From Perkinsus marinus ATCC 50983 (Eukaryota > Perkinsozoa > Perkinsida > Perkinsidae), in assembly GCF_000006405.1 (NCBI RefSeq), contig NW_003211193.1:1-64000 (forward strand): a stretch of DNA of 64,000 nt, given 5' to 3'. Made by a program: the position numbers and the translations under genes. Each line of letters starts with the position of its first letter. The stretch's first letter is position 1. The notes beneath the pieces were generated by a model. The model ran no database searches. It saw only the letters and a program-made list of their open reading frames with translations, and was not told the DNA's origin. Positions 1 to 12,815 of this stretch are shown piece by piece.

Positions 1-3000
1 GTCGGGGACACCATGGTGGTGAGGACCAACATGACCACGATAATGATGATGATAACCATGTTGGTGATCGTCGAGAAGAGTCGGCGGCGGAACGCTCATA
101 CCCAGTAGATGATGAGGCACCGAGACGTCGAGCCTATCACGGCAAAGGGGAGAGAAGGGGTCAGGAGGGGGAGGATCATCATCAGACTCATCATCGGGCC
201 TACCATGGCAAGGGACGCTATGGTGGTAAGGGCAAGGGTAAAGGCCGAGATGATAGGGACCGATATGATCCTGATTATGATAGGGGGGAGTCTAGTAGGA
301 AGAAGGGCGGCGGAACACAGAAGGTAGAATTGAGTGACCTGTTGTATTGGTACATACTCTTATTAGATCGATATGCCCCCACCACTATCCTTCGCCGGCA
401 GTCTAGTCCTACACGAACCTATCAAGGCCGACAGTATCGATAAGATAGATGAGGAATGCTCATTATGCATGGAGAAGCTAGTAATACATCCTCTATCTGT
501 AGTCCTCTCATTCTGATACAGATCTATGTAGCAGTTGGACATTGTGGTCATCACAGTATATGTTGGCTGTGTGCATTGCGCCTTCGATGGTTGTTGAATG
601 ACCGTTCCTGCCCTATGTGCAAGGAAGAACTCGACACTCTAGTATTGGTACACCGAGATCAATACGATCCTAGCCTTTCAATCAATGACCTTATTGCATC
701 TAAGAAGAGGTTAGTTATCAGGGATAAGGAACAAGTCGATATCTACTATGGTGACAAAAGGATCCAGAAAATATTCCACATGATAAGACAGTAAGTCTTG
801 TAGTATACGCAGTGAAGGTTGAGGATCGCTGTTGGTCAGGTATCGCTGTGGGTTCTGTACCAGCTGGGATGGTGATGGATCTACTGAGGCTGAGAGAGAG
901 GATAAATGGGTAATAGCATGGTGGTTTACGGTGAAAAGTATATGAGGTCCCTCAGGCATTCCATACTCTAGGAGATCTTCGTACACATCTTCGGAAGCAA
1001 CATTCCCGAGACTTCTGTACAATATGCCTCAATGAGAGAGATGTCTTCATACTAGAGCAATATCTATACACCACGTAGGGTGCCTCCCATCACAGTGGAA
1101 CCAGCAGTGCATCATGTGGTTAGGCTCAACCATGGAGCTGATATCGATCGTCACTGTCGTCACGGAGATCCTGATCTAAGACCACCCGTGGACAATCATC
1201 CTTCCTGTGACTTCTGCAACCCCTCAGGGAGGAATGATCACCGTTTCTACTCGGCTGATCAGCTTAAGACCCATATGAGGAAGAATCATTTTACCTGTCA
1301 TCTCTGTGAGAGCATGGGATGGCGTAATGAGTATTACAAGGATTACTTTGCATTGTAATACTACCAATGACTTGGTAGTCTCTGCTACTTTACTATCCTC
1401 CTTTAGATACGCTCATTTCTCGGCCGCCCATTACCCCTGTGAACATAATGATTGTCTAGCCAAGAGGTTTGTGGTATTCAAGACAGACGATGACCTCAAG
1501 ATACATGAGGTTACCGAGCATACCAATTTCGGAGGTACTACTACTACTACGCTATCTGCCCTATAGGAGTTATGATCCTGGCATCAATCAGTGATGTCCC
1601 GAGCTGAGAAGAGGGCCAACCTACGGTTAGACCTCGGTACCAGTGGTGGGAGATCTCGCAAGCCTGGTCAGCGCGATGACAATCCCAATCCGGATACTGC
1701 TGAGAACTACAATGTACTACTATGCTTTTGCTTATCCTTCTTCCTTCTTTCGATGGTCTGTGGTTGGTAAGGTTAAATTCTGCAAGCCCCCAAGACAGTT
1801 CTACAATGGCCCCGATGAGAGCACTGCCTTGGGTCAGGAGTATGCTGCTCTCAATGCTGTGACTTCTGATGAGGAAGATGACCAGAATGAGGCATCTGAT
1901 CCTAAGAGGATCAAGAAGCGATATCCCTCTCGAAAGGACGGCCATAGGTAATCATAATAGCGTGACGAGAGGCATATTACCGTTGTGACGAGGTATGACC
2001 CTAACTGGCATGGGGAGATCCCTGAACCCTCTTTGCCCAAGCCTCGGACATGCTCCATCATCGATGCGGACAACACTGCTTTACCTAATGCTGCTCCTGG
2101 TGGCATTATCTCTGATGTAAGGAGATCACCACCTTGTGGGTAACGTCGACATTCCATCTGACAGAGGCAAGAGGGACCCGCGGTAGCTGATGAGGAAGAG
2201 GAGGAAGAAGACCTTATGGAACGTGGGAGGAGGGTCCTGATTCTCGAGGTGACGGCAGTACGTGTGTTGCGACATCTTTAGTGTCCCTCCATAGGCAGTA
2301 AGGATTATAGAAACCGATCCAGATGGGTTGGGCCGAGTCAATGGGGTTCTATTCAAGAACAAGAACGCAGAATTGATGAAGGCATGTAGGGTGGCTCTTG
2401 GTAGGTCGTCAATGAGGCTCGGCAACGTGTATGCGATCCTGCTCCCGCGGCTTAGGTGATATCAACTTACACCATCTTAAGGATGCGGCCATGGAAATGC
2501 GGAAAGAGCAGAGCGACGAGGCCTTGGATTACTTCGTAGAGACAGCGGCTGAGGTGACCATTACTACTGGACAAGCAGAGGATACTAATTGTTGCTCATT
2601 AGGTGTTCAGCCTAGCTGAGGGTGGTATGCAGAAGGGAGCCCAGCTGTGTGCAGCAATGGTACTTCTATTACCGATCAAGGGTCTAAGAGATAGGCTCGT
2701 AGGGATTAGTGTACACTGCTATCATCATCAGCACTGGCTTCTGGCCAGGTTGAGCGTATGCAAGTGTATGGTGGTGATGCTATACTAGAATCCACTAGGT
2801 TGGAACACGAGCGACAGGCCCGGAGTATATCTCCACAACCCCGTAGCACGGCTAGTGTGACTAGCAGGGGCTCATCTCAGCCTCCTACAGTGAAAGTAAG
2901 GCATACCACTCTTTTGATACATCCTCGTATCGTGTAGACCAGATCATCTTGTAAGAGTGGTAGATGGTAGTTTGTATCAGTTACCTGATACTCCGGTTCC

Positions 3001-4445
3001 CATCCCTGATGGTCTACTTGCCGGCCCTCATAAACGACCAAGCTTCATTAAAGCACTGATGGCAGTGTTAGATGCTGATCTCGGCGAAGTGGACGAGGTC
3101 ATACCTCCCAAACAATACACGTAGGCTACTCCTCCTCCTCCTCCTCATCATCGACGGCGTAGTATTTATCCGTTTAGTAAATTGGTGCAGAGTGTGCAGC
3201 AGATCGATGGTATACAGACGGATACTCTCGCAGAGATGAGGAATCAGTTGCTAGCTGTGGTTGGATCCAGAAAGGACCTATCCTGGGCCAATGCCGAAAT
3301 GGTAGTAGCAAGGTCTTCGTCGTCGTCGTCATCGTCGGAGCTACTGAGGGCATCATCACTAACGTCAGGTTATTGGTCTGCGTCCCCTAGCATACCGTTT
3401 ACTAACCCCTCGGCCCACTGTGCCGACGAGTAGTGATGAGGAGGTGGAAGAGGAATATGAGTATCGGGATCCTAGCCGTCGTAGGGAGGCAGAGGAGGCT
3501 GCTGCAGCATCAGCAGCTGAACTGCAGAAGGGCTGGGATGAGTTTGTACAGCAGGCAAGGAGGGTCCTCCATGAGCGATTCAACATGCTGGAACTCTGCT
3601 ATATGTCTACGTAAGCATCCTACTCATCGTACTGCTGCTGAGCCCTGATGTATCCATGTTGATAGATACATTCATCTAGCGGCAGGTAGACTACAGAGTA
3701 GAGGTATTGAGAGGGGGGTCGATGATCGATACTCCTACCAGGAGTTCCCCCTATTACCTGGCACTAAGCCTATAGTTCGTACCACCTACAATGGACAGCA
3801 ACCTCGGACCAAGGGAGGAGGAGGAGGAAACTACCCTACACTGGTAGTAGCAGTAGGGGCATCACCTCTTAGTCATCGACTCTATTATCAGTCCGCTGCC
3901 CATGCCATCACATCTAGTAGTTCATCATCATCATCTTCCAACACTAGACAGCAGGGTCTCTGGGCTACTCGGAATCCAGCCCGATTGGCGGATCCTGAGG
4001 CCTTCCCTGAGCTGCCTAAGATACAACCAAAGCCTAAGTAACATACATATTGGTATTACTGGTCATGCTCCATCACTGATAGGTCATCGCAATGGAACGC
4101 TGGTGGTAAGGCTAGGAAGGACATAGAAAGGATGAAAGGCCTCGAGAGAAGGTGGAGTTTTTGCATATATCTACAATACCTCTCACCGTCATAGGCAGAT
4201 ACCCTTTGCTCGTCCGACCTACCAAGAATGCACCCAAGCAGTCCCATGAGCCGGAGCTCCCAGGCTGGAAGTGTCCCCACTGTGAGCAGCATAACGAGCC
4301 TCAGAGCGACACTTGTAGCAAGTGTGGTCTTAAGCTGCTTGTAAAGAAGGGAGGACCTTCCGGGGGAGGTGGTGGTAGTGGGGGCAGCAAGGGAGGCAAG
4401 AGGAAGAAGGCTAATGCAGCTGATAAGGCCATGGGCAGATTCTGA
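1..4445 (+). CDS. ZNF598: ZNF598/Hel2-like RING E3 ubiquitin ligase (multi-exon, 5' partial)
   Basis: Family role: ZNF598/Hel2 ubiquitinates small-subunit ribosomal proteins on collided ribosomes and so starts ribosome-associated quality control in the cytosol. Seen: a His/Gly/Lys-rich N-terminal tract (1-323), then a RING with CSLCMEK at about 453 and CPMCKEEL near 611. Downstream are C2H2-like fingers in the ZNF598 arrangement: FCTICLNERDVF (about 1,010), DFCNPSG, HFTCHLCESMGW (about 1,290), HYPCEHNDC (about 1,430). Low-complexity stretches and short FP-x-LP motifs (QEFPLLPG, EAFPELPK) follow. A C-terminal RanBP2-type finger (WKCPHCEQHN ... CSKCGLKL, 4,270-4,340) precedes the stop at 4,445. 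Supported introns include 324-366, 499-521 (only 23 nt) and 1,355-1,406; other exon edges are unresolved. The open frame runs off the left edge, so the true start may lie outside. The family call is firm and the full exon chain is not. Confidence 0.82.
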
Positions 4446-4973
4446 TGAAACAACTCTCGAGTCATAAGAACTTTACAAGTCTATGGAGGCCGCTAGTACG
4501 ACCATTGACTTGCACAAGTGATGATAACTATCGTCATTATTGCTTTGTATCTTCTACCACTGTTATCATCATAGTTACTGTTGCTTATGATACTACTCTA
4601 TCGTCGCGTTATACGTTATATTACGCACTGGGTTTCCTGGTCCATGTGGACGTACAGTGTTCAGTCAACACTAAACATGATGAGCTTGGATAGATACCCT
4701 AACTGGTGTATATTCAGTATATACAGGGTGTTAATTTCAATATGGCACGCCCGCTAGTATAGTAGTAAGTAAGGCTGTAGTAAGGCAGCAGCCTCACAGC
4801 CTCTACTGGGGCTCCCTAGTAGGGAACACTTGTAGCCCTTGCAGTACGATGTGGAGTACACTGTCGCAACGATAATGGATAAGCGCTACTCGGTCGATAT
4901 TGATCTAGTCATCAGTTTGTCTTCTGGTTCCATAACCATCTTCATCATACCAACGATCAGTAACTCGTCTGAT
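4446..4973. other. Intergenic stretch, no gene seen
   Basis: It separates the ZNF598-like stop from the first plausible Met of the TTD14-like gene. Short open frames here show no recognisable motif, and I see no repeat or RNA gene. Confidence 0.4.
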
Positions 4974-7567
4974 ATGAACAGTGTTACTGCTGGGACAGCC
5001 GCTCTTACTTCGACGACAGCAGCAGCCTCGACTATTGGGGGAAGGTTGTGTAAAATAGTCCTTACCGGAGGGCCTGGTGGCGGCAAGTCTACGGCTCTCA
5101 CCAAGCTCAGGAACCGACTCGTGCATAGAGGCTTGCAGGTGATGAGGCCAGGGATACTCCAGTGAAAGGATGTGGAGGGCAGGTAACGTTGATAGGAGAG
5201 AATGCCACACCCTTGATAGACAAGATGGGTGGCTATGAGCCCTCTTGGAGGCATACTTGGAAACATATTGAATTTCAAAGGATAATGCTGAAGTAGTAGG
5301 AGACAAACTATCCTATCTGAAGGTAGTTCGACATATCTAGGGCCCAGATAGAGCAGGAGGATAATATAACCTCTTTATGTCGTCTACGAGAGGATGATAG
5401 GGTTATCATACTTGACCGAGGTAGACGTAGTAGTAGTATCGCTAGGCCCGTAGGAATCCTCTTAGGTGCCTTTGATGGTAGGACATTTTGTACTGATGAG
5501 GAGTGGGAGAAAGTTCGGAACTCTAATAATATCTATACGGATAAGGAACTCTTCGATAGGTATGGATAGTACCAGTCCAGGATGGTGATGCTCATAGTCC
5601 ATCTTAGATACGATGTTGTCATACACATGACATCAGCTGCAGTCGATCGTCCTCAGTTGTAAGCGTAGATCACATCCTCCTTGCCACAACACTAGAGCTT
5701 GTGCTTCTCGTTAGTTACTCTTATGGTGCTGGTAGCACGAATGAATCACGCTTTCACACACCCTCTCAGGTCAGTATACTTGCAGGGGGGCTATTAAAGA
5801 AAGGCTAGAGATTACTGTTTAGGCAGCAGAGGCAGATAAGCTCGGCAGGGATTTCGTCACCCACACTGGTCAGAATGTGTTTGTTGTGGATACTAAGGAA
5901 AACTTTGACGATAAAGTCGAGGAGGTCTATGCCATGATGAGGGCCTAATGTGACGGTCATATGCCAGTCAGGTCTTCCGCTGTGTACAAGGGGCCATCTC
6001 GAGGCTCTGGGGCCCAACTGTCGTGGAGGGGCTCAGTACTAAGAGGGTTCAGTAAGGACATGCCACTGCTAGATGATATCGTCATGTTTACTGCTATACT
6101 CCATCAGGCATAAGGTCCGAGTATTACGGTCATGGGAGGAGATATGCCAGCTCCCCGAGGTGACCTGTGGGAGCAAGGAGGCAGCTAAGGTGAGGCCTCG
6201 TGCAGTGGTTGCACAGTTATTATTATCATCCTTAGGCTGCTTATATCAGCGAGATCACTTATCTCAACAAGGATCAGACACGATGGGTGAGGAGATGGCG
6301 TAAGGTAGGTAATATATCAGAACTGGACAAGAAGACACCTGCAGAGCTCGTGAAGTAGGCAGAGCTCTTTGTAACAGCAGTGCTATCTAAATACCTATGA
6401 ACTTTAGGGAGTTCCCCTCGTTAGAAGAGGAACGCCTCTTACCCCAAGGAGACTCCTCTGAGGACAGAAGCAAGATGGAGTCCTCTGAAGAGACAGTAGG
6501 CCTGGGTGAGGGACCGGCAACTAGGCAGACTACTCAGGTTATGATTGATAGTGGTGAGAGAGGCCCCAAGAGGATGGCCAACCTCAGTGTGGATGCGTAA
6601 TGCTTACCCTAGTAGTCAGAGGTATAGTATGTAAGTCACTCAGGTACGAGCGTGCCATTAGAGAGTATGAGGCTGAGAAGGCCCGTCATGGGGGTGAGGA
6701 CTTCCCCAAGCAGATACTCAAGAGACAGGTCTCGTATGAGACCAGGTATGAAGACAACAAGGTTGGGTACTAATAGCAACAGCAACAGCAGGAAGAAAAA
6801 GAGGAAAATTGTCGGACTATCGTAATCAGATACATCACATTGAAAGCGTACTCCGGCCTTGATGGTTCGCCATGCCCTGGCTATGAGAGTACTACTCCTT
6901 CTCCTTATCCTATTGACCCCAGCTATTATCTTTACTGTTAGACATATGGGTATTGGATATGGAGGATCCTGCCGTCCACAGTACTCAGGATACACTATCC
7001 CTCCTACCTAGCTTTGTGGAACCTGTACCAGAAGCCGTTATAAACAGCCCATCTCCGTCTCAGCATACTTCTTCTACGCCACCGACGACCATCATTAAGG
7101 TAGAGCCGTTTTTGTTGTGAATTTAACTCACGAATACCTAACCTCAGGATCCACCCCACCATCGTACCAGGAGGCGGGAGACCGATACAAGCCCGATTGC
7201 ACCATTAGCTGTTCAGTCAGCGGGCATTAGCACTACGGCGAGATCTAAGTCTGGGCCATCCGTTACACGGAAAAGTGAGTTATAGAGATTCTCCTGCCGG
7301 TAGTAATGTGTATGATACTCAGGACGTTTACCCAAGTCTAAATTGGTGCTGTGTCATCATCCGACAGCTGACGCGGCTGCAGGAGTCAGTGAGCCCTCCA
7401 AGAACCACCCTGCTGGACATCCCTCTAAACGTAGCCGCGAGCAGGCTAGTGAGGCAGTGACCGGGTCGGAGGAGGTCGATGGGTTACGGTCTAAGATGCC
7501 CAAGTCCTCCACCGTCGAGGATGAGAAGGAGAACTCCTCGTCTAGCAATGTTAGTAGTGTTACGTGA
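4974..7567 (+). CDS. TTD14-like P-loop NTPase (AAA_28 plus CYTH-like region), multi-exon
   Basis: Family knowledge: Drosophila TTD14 (TRPL translocation defect 14) is a GTP- and phosphoinositide-binding protein with an N-terminal P-loop domain and a CYTH-like C-terminal domain; homologues are common in protists. Seen: a Walker A KIVLTGGPGGGKST near 5,056-5,095. After an intron comes LDRG near 5,412, then RYDVVIHMTSAA near 5,608-5,640, which matches the family's YxxVVHLxSAA segment. GQNVFVVDTKENFDDKV (about 5,870) aligns with the end of the P-loop domain. EITYLNKDQTRWVRRW (about 6,250) matches the CYTH-like half. The tail is Ser/Pro/Glu-rich. The Met at 4,974 is chosen because it opens the exon carrying Walker A; upstream codons in the same frame lack an ATG start. 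Intron junctions were not all resolved and the 3' end is the last long open exon. Confidence 0.72.
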
Positions 7568-9119
7568 CTGTTCTCATGATGATGTTAACCTTACTGGAAC
7601 TGCCAATATAGTAATTAATTCACTATCCTATTATCGTCCCCAATAACAGCTGCATCACCCGTGCTGTCACCATTGCCCATCACCGTCTCTCTACTGCACA
7701 TCTCAGCATTGTGCCTGCCTTTCATCAGTATCCTATGAATAACTTTCGTCTTGAGTAGCCTATCACCACCGTGTACCCTCTCTCTAGCAGAAGTATCTGC
7801 GTGTTTGTGGTCTCCAGTCTATCCAAGATTCCGTGTTAGTGCATATGGTCTCACTCTTGTATCTGTTGTAGATGTAAGCAATTGAGGCTATGGCCACTTC
7901 ACCAGCCGTAAGAACCCCAGGAGAACTCGATGATGTGGATATTATTGCACCAAGCTGATGATGAGCTACTTTAGCATATCGTGGAAACACATGTCATTTG
8001 GCGTCCTTGTTGCCCTCGTCTATGTTGTTAGGTATTTGAAAGGAACAGAGAGCGAGAAGAGCGAGCACGGTTTGAGAACAGTGGCGCTTATCGGCGGTGT
8101 CAGCGTATTCAATGGACAGAGCTGGTCTCCAAAAACTACAGTATGGAATGATGAGTTTCATTGATATGTTCATGTTTGAAAAACTGTATTTATTGTTCTG
8201 AGTATTCTCGATTGTTGCGCACTCGTGGACGTACGTGGTTGTAGTGATTGCAGCGTTGACTGGTACTTAAATCGATGTCCAAATAGTGATAACTCAATAC
8301 TTCAAAGAGCTAAGTAGATGACTACTTCCAGAAGGGAAGGATGGCTTTACCGTAAACTTGCTATCCGCTTATCGCTTCATTAGCCTCTTACGATAACGAT
8401 AAGGAAATAGCCTACGCCACGACAGCGCAACTCAGCCCATTCATATCATAGCAAATGATGAATAGCGTGTAGTTTATTCAGCGCAGTGTATGCCACTATG
8501 AGCGTGGCATAGGCAACGTGTCAAAACTACTCTCACCAACACAGTGTTGGCAACACAACCTCAGTCCCATCAGGGACGTGTTCAGGAACATCATCCAGCT
8601 AGAGCCGGATATCTAATGGACTGTGTTCAGCATACTTAGAACGACATTACGTGGAGCTTGAACGCGCATTGTAAGAGAGTCTACATCAGAGCCACTTCTA
8701 TCATGGACGGTATTACAGTGACTGTAACAGTCCAGTCTATGCCAAAATTATCTGCTTGACCTCGCAGCTTCTCTAGGAGGCTCAATGCTTCGGCAGAGAA
8801 CACTCCAAATGGTGCTACTGTGTGGGTCACTGGCGTCCACAGGTAGACAGCGAGCAGCCACTACACCAGGATGCAGCGTCTGATGCTACAGTAACGGCCA
8901 GTTACATTGCTGGCAACACTACAGACCTCGAAAGTATGGAGAACAGCGGCCACGCGCGATGGTGCCCGCATCTGGGGCGTGCGCGATTCGTTGGAAAATC
9001 CGTTTCGGGCAATATGCAATAACGGCGCTCTTTGTTCTGAAGGCACTCTCAAATTAAACCTCTTTATCAATCCTGCTTGCACAGTGTTGTTGAACACCTC
9101 AATGTTCAACCTCTTCTGC
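7568..9119. other. Intergenic or unresolved region
   Basis: About 1.5 kb without a convincing coding exon. A 68-codon frame at 7,958-8,164 has one hydrophobic stretch but no homologous motif and no clear splice context. A short perfect palindrome (TTACAGT-G-ACTGTAA) sits at 8,713-8,727. Nothing else is supported. Confidence 0.35.
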
Positions 9120-10480
9120 CGTTCATACCATGGGATCCAGCGTGGGCTGCGGCGAGCTACTACGGACAGTTCGGGGTCGCCTACTGAGTCCTCGGAGATC
9201 AACACCCCGGTAGCCGCTGCTGCTGCGAGACCACCGGACCGGTTCGTGCAGAATGGTCAGCCGAGTAAGTTGGCGTCAACGATGGTCTTCGATCACTGCG
9301 GCTTGCCCCTCAGACTTCCTGCCCATTTACGATGTAACCCGCTATGCTGAGCTACTCCCTGAGTTCAATTCCTCACTTTTCTCGGATGCCTCTGAAGGCG
9401 TTGAGAGGGCATTTATGCTGCGCTACACTCAGAAGCTGTAGGCAGGACTGTCTGACTGCTATTCTGCTCTTCATCCAAGTTTACCTAGGGTATCCTTGGT
9501 CCACTCGGCTAAGACCAGTGATGAGCAGCTGGCGAACAATCCGTTCGAATGCAGGTTTGCAGTAACTAAGGCCGAAGTTGCCGGTATGCTGTCTGCGACT
9601 TGTCGTTTTGGCTTATTGCTATGGTTTCAGGCAATCCTCGAGTACCGCCCTTCCACAGTGATGCGGCATTCGTTTTAAAGATGACTCAACGGTGCTGCTT
9701 CTCTGTCGCCACCGTTGTAGCCGGTCTGGACTATTTCATCCGCTTGATTGACAAGGGTTTGGTAGTCCTGCCTTAGTATAGTGTATTGGTTATATTATGT
9801 TGGTGGATACAGGTCCATTTGCACCACACCTCATGGAGATCTTTATGGGTTTGCTGCATGCTGCTGGCTGAGAAGATGTGGGAGGATAACTTCGTACATC
9901 CGGTGGGAGTATTAATAGTTACCATGTCCATGTCGACTCCTATGTGTAAGGTTCATATTATGGGACAGTACAGCTCAAATGCGCACACCAGAAGTGAGTA
10001 TCTCCGACTTCAGATGGGTATTCTTAAGGTCCTCAATTGGGATATGAATATCACTCTGAAGCGGTGAGTCGAACGTATTGATTAGAATGAACTGACCCAT
10101 CGCGACAGGTTCACCGATTTGGTAGCAAACATCATGGCCCACCCGGTGTCTCCGGAGGTATTGAGTGCAGTCCCTCGACACCCTGGCAAGCTCTTCATCC
10201 TGAGGTGAGGTCGCTGACCTATTCGAATAAGCTCGAGTCACTCACTGCGCTCAGACCCCTTCCGAAAGTGCCCAAGATGAACTTCAATCTCTCTTCCCGG
10301 CTACGACTAAAGAATACGAGGTTGCTCTCGAGACATGGTGGCAGACTTGATGTTCGCCACCATCTGCATGCCGCCGCCGTCTCAAGCGACTCTTCTGGCG
10401 GCGCCGCTTCTACAGTCGCGGAAAGCCACCGACCAGATGTCTACAACGAGATCAAGGAGGTTGAAGTAGGTTACTGTTAA
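9120..10480 (+). CDS. Cyclin-domain protein (PHO80/cyclin Y-like), multi-exon
   Basis: Cyclin-box proteins bind and activate cyclin-dependent kinases. Seen: an exon reading FAVTKAEVAG (about 9,555-9,585). After an intron comes CCFSVATVVAGLDYFIRL (about 9,693-9,746), then HTSWRSLWVCCMLLAEKMWEDN (about 9,828-9,890), which fits helices 2-3 of a cyclin box with the usual A-x-K-x-x-(D/E)-D-N core. SEYLRLQMGILKVLNWDMN (about 9,993-10,050) matches the LN-x-(L/M)E-x-x-FL-x-x-L-x-(Y/W)-x-hydrophobic segment. The next exon (RFTDLVANIMAHP) continues the fold. Introns such as the one starting at GTAAGTTGG (about 9,267) remove frame shifts. The order resembles the short single-box PHO80/CYCP/CCNY class rather than two-box mitotic cyclins. 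The CDK partner cannot be inferred. Exact start and stop are unresolved; coding patches continue to about 10,890. Confidence 0.6.
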
Positions 10481-12815
10481 GTTAGGGCTGCTCTCACTGT
10501 TGAGGCCCGCCGTTGCAGGATTCGATGGACATCACATCCTTCGGCCAACCTCGCTCTAGACCAGCTGTTGGGTAGGCTGCTCTACAGCTCGCCTTCGATT
10601 CCTGATGTTTGCTCCAGGGATCCCTCGCTCATGCCGTCCCGGCGTCCTCTGTCCAGTCGAGGGAATGGGCGTTTTGGTGAAGGCTCGTTGTACAGGTTAG
10701 ATGTTGGTCTACCACCACGACAGCCCACCCATAGTCACCGACATCCGCGCAGAGAGGTTCCGGATGATCGGCAACTCTAAGTCATTGATGTCCATATCAT
10801 CGGGCAGTTGCACCCTCATGGGAATTGCTCGAACGGTGGACAATTTCAATTTTATTCCTCGTGTAAGCGAGTACTACGTTATACACTGGTGACCTTATCA
10901 CGGCCGATTCTCTCGATCGGTCCGACATATAATTTGTTCATTGGAAGGTAAGCGATTATCATCTTATTCGTTCATCTGCCTAAACAGTGGATTATTGCTC
11001 TACAATTCGGGTGATGTTCGAATGCTGCTCATTTGAGATTATCAGTTGTCATGACACTTCGATGTATTACGACTTACTGCGTGACCTACGCTTGTTGAAT
11101 TTGTCAATTTACTAAGGTTGACTCCGATGGTTCATAGCCCATCCCCGATTGGTAAATCTCTGTAGCCGCAGTTGAGACGAGTACTCTACTACACAGGTCA
11201 ACTTCTGAGCTCAGTACATGCCATCCGGCTGTAGGTCGGCCTGAGTATCATAGCCACCTGCGATGTGGCGGATCGTAAACCTTATAGTTTATTAAGGGGG
11301 TCGGGACATCACTCAGAAAAGATGTAGGTCATTCCGAATGCAGTGGGAGTTCAACATGGGCGGGCAGATGTATATCCTGTATGCGTTGAGCGACCGAGGA
11401 TTTCACCCCCATAGTAACCAATCTTGGGAGTATGTCGGAGGACACTGTTATCGGGCGGAGCTACAGAAAGGGCAGCAGCAAGGTCGGAATCATCGTGCCA
11501 CCACCTCGTCACAGACTAGATGTAGATGATATGAGAACATCGTCTTCGCTCGCGCGTTTCACTTAGAGGAAATGAAGAACGCCTGACTGGTTGCTAGACA
11601 TTCCGGTACACGAATGTTGGTGCATTCCGTTGTGTGTCTATCGGAATCGGATATAGAGATGGAAGACGTCCGGCAGAGGAGATCCTGGAGGGGTCGTAGT
11701 CAGAGTTCTTGGGTGGATCGTGGTTATTTGTCGCCAACTTCATCGAAGTGTGATTCAATCTTGTCCTTTTCGCTACGTCGCCTGAACAGACTATACCCGG
11801 TTATTAGGTATTGGCCTTCATTCGCTATGATGGGTACCATTATAAGGTCGAAGAGACCGACGATTCTTAGTGAGTTAGAAGCACTCTATCTCGCTCCTGT
11901 ATGAGTATGTAGCCATGCATGACATGAGCATGCAGCTTCGGTATCTCACATCAACTTTGCTCTATTGGTCTCCGTGTATCCGTCCACGCGACCAGTTGTG
12001 GCTGCCGGGAAGCGGGGTTCAATGGTGCCATGACTCCACACTGTATGATACGAATGAAGCAGGGAGGAGGTTAATTGCAAGGGCGGTCGAGCTAGGAAGA
12101 ACGGATAAATGTATGATTAAGCTGCATACATATAGCAATGTACACGTGTGTACAGTCGGCGGGCTTGTCATCATGTGTCGAGTATTCTCTCGTTTGGTGC
12201 AAGAGAGAGACACTGCCGTACCCCAACATGGCTCCCTGGGCATCTGGAAGCTGTACAGGTAGCCTACCTGAGGTAGGTGAACAAGTTATCGACGGCTGAT
12301 TTACCTTTCGTGAGTCACACGCCTCAGAATGAACCTGCAATGCTCGGTTACAGTGGTCGGGTGAGATAAATAAGAAGAGCTACATTAGGAAATGTATCCT
12401 CTATGGGTCGTCTCGAATGATACCGTTGGGTACAAAGCTTGGGTATTGAGCATCGACATCGGGCCCGTCTCAGAGAGATGTTTGGTCATGCAGTGGGCTC
12501 GTAATCCGGGCTACGACAAGGCGCTGCTCGCTGAGGGTCACTCATGATAATCGTCATGGAAGCTTATCAGTTGATTCACACAGCTTATGTTGTTAATGAT
12601 GGGTGTGATACTCACCTTCTGACTTCGCTTCTGTCAGCGCTACTCGCCATCCGACCAACCGTTGCTGTGCTTCGACCATCTTCCTATAAACCCGTTGAAC
12701 ATCTTATGACTCAATTCCCAACGACGGGAATCATTCATGACAGCAATAGGATTCGTCAGCGTGGGCAATCGAGCACTCATAGTCGCGTCTTCAAACACTG
12801 CTGAATCTTACAGGT
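10481..12815 (+). other. Unresolved coding patches, no recognisable gene
   Basis: Several plus-strand stretches look like exons because they have long open frames and intron-like GT...AG joins, for example near 11,440-11,560, 11,640-11,760 and 12,390-12,540. None carries a family motif that I recognise. They may be the 3' part of the cyclin gene, an independent gene, or the 5' part of the membrane protein that follows. I could not build a consistent exon chain. Confidence 0.25.

Noticed and set aside
7958-8164. 68-codon plus-strand frame with one hydrophobic stretch
   Set aside because: No motif, no splice context and ordinary length for a chance frame.
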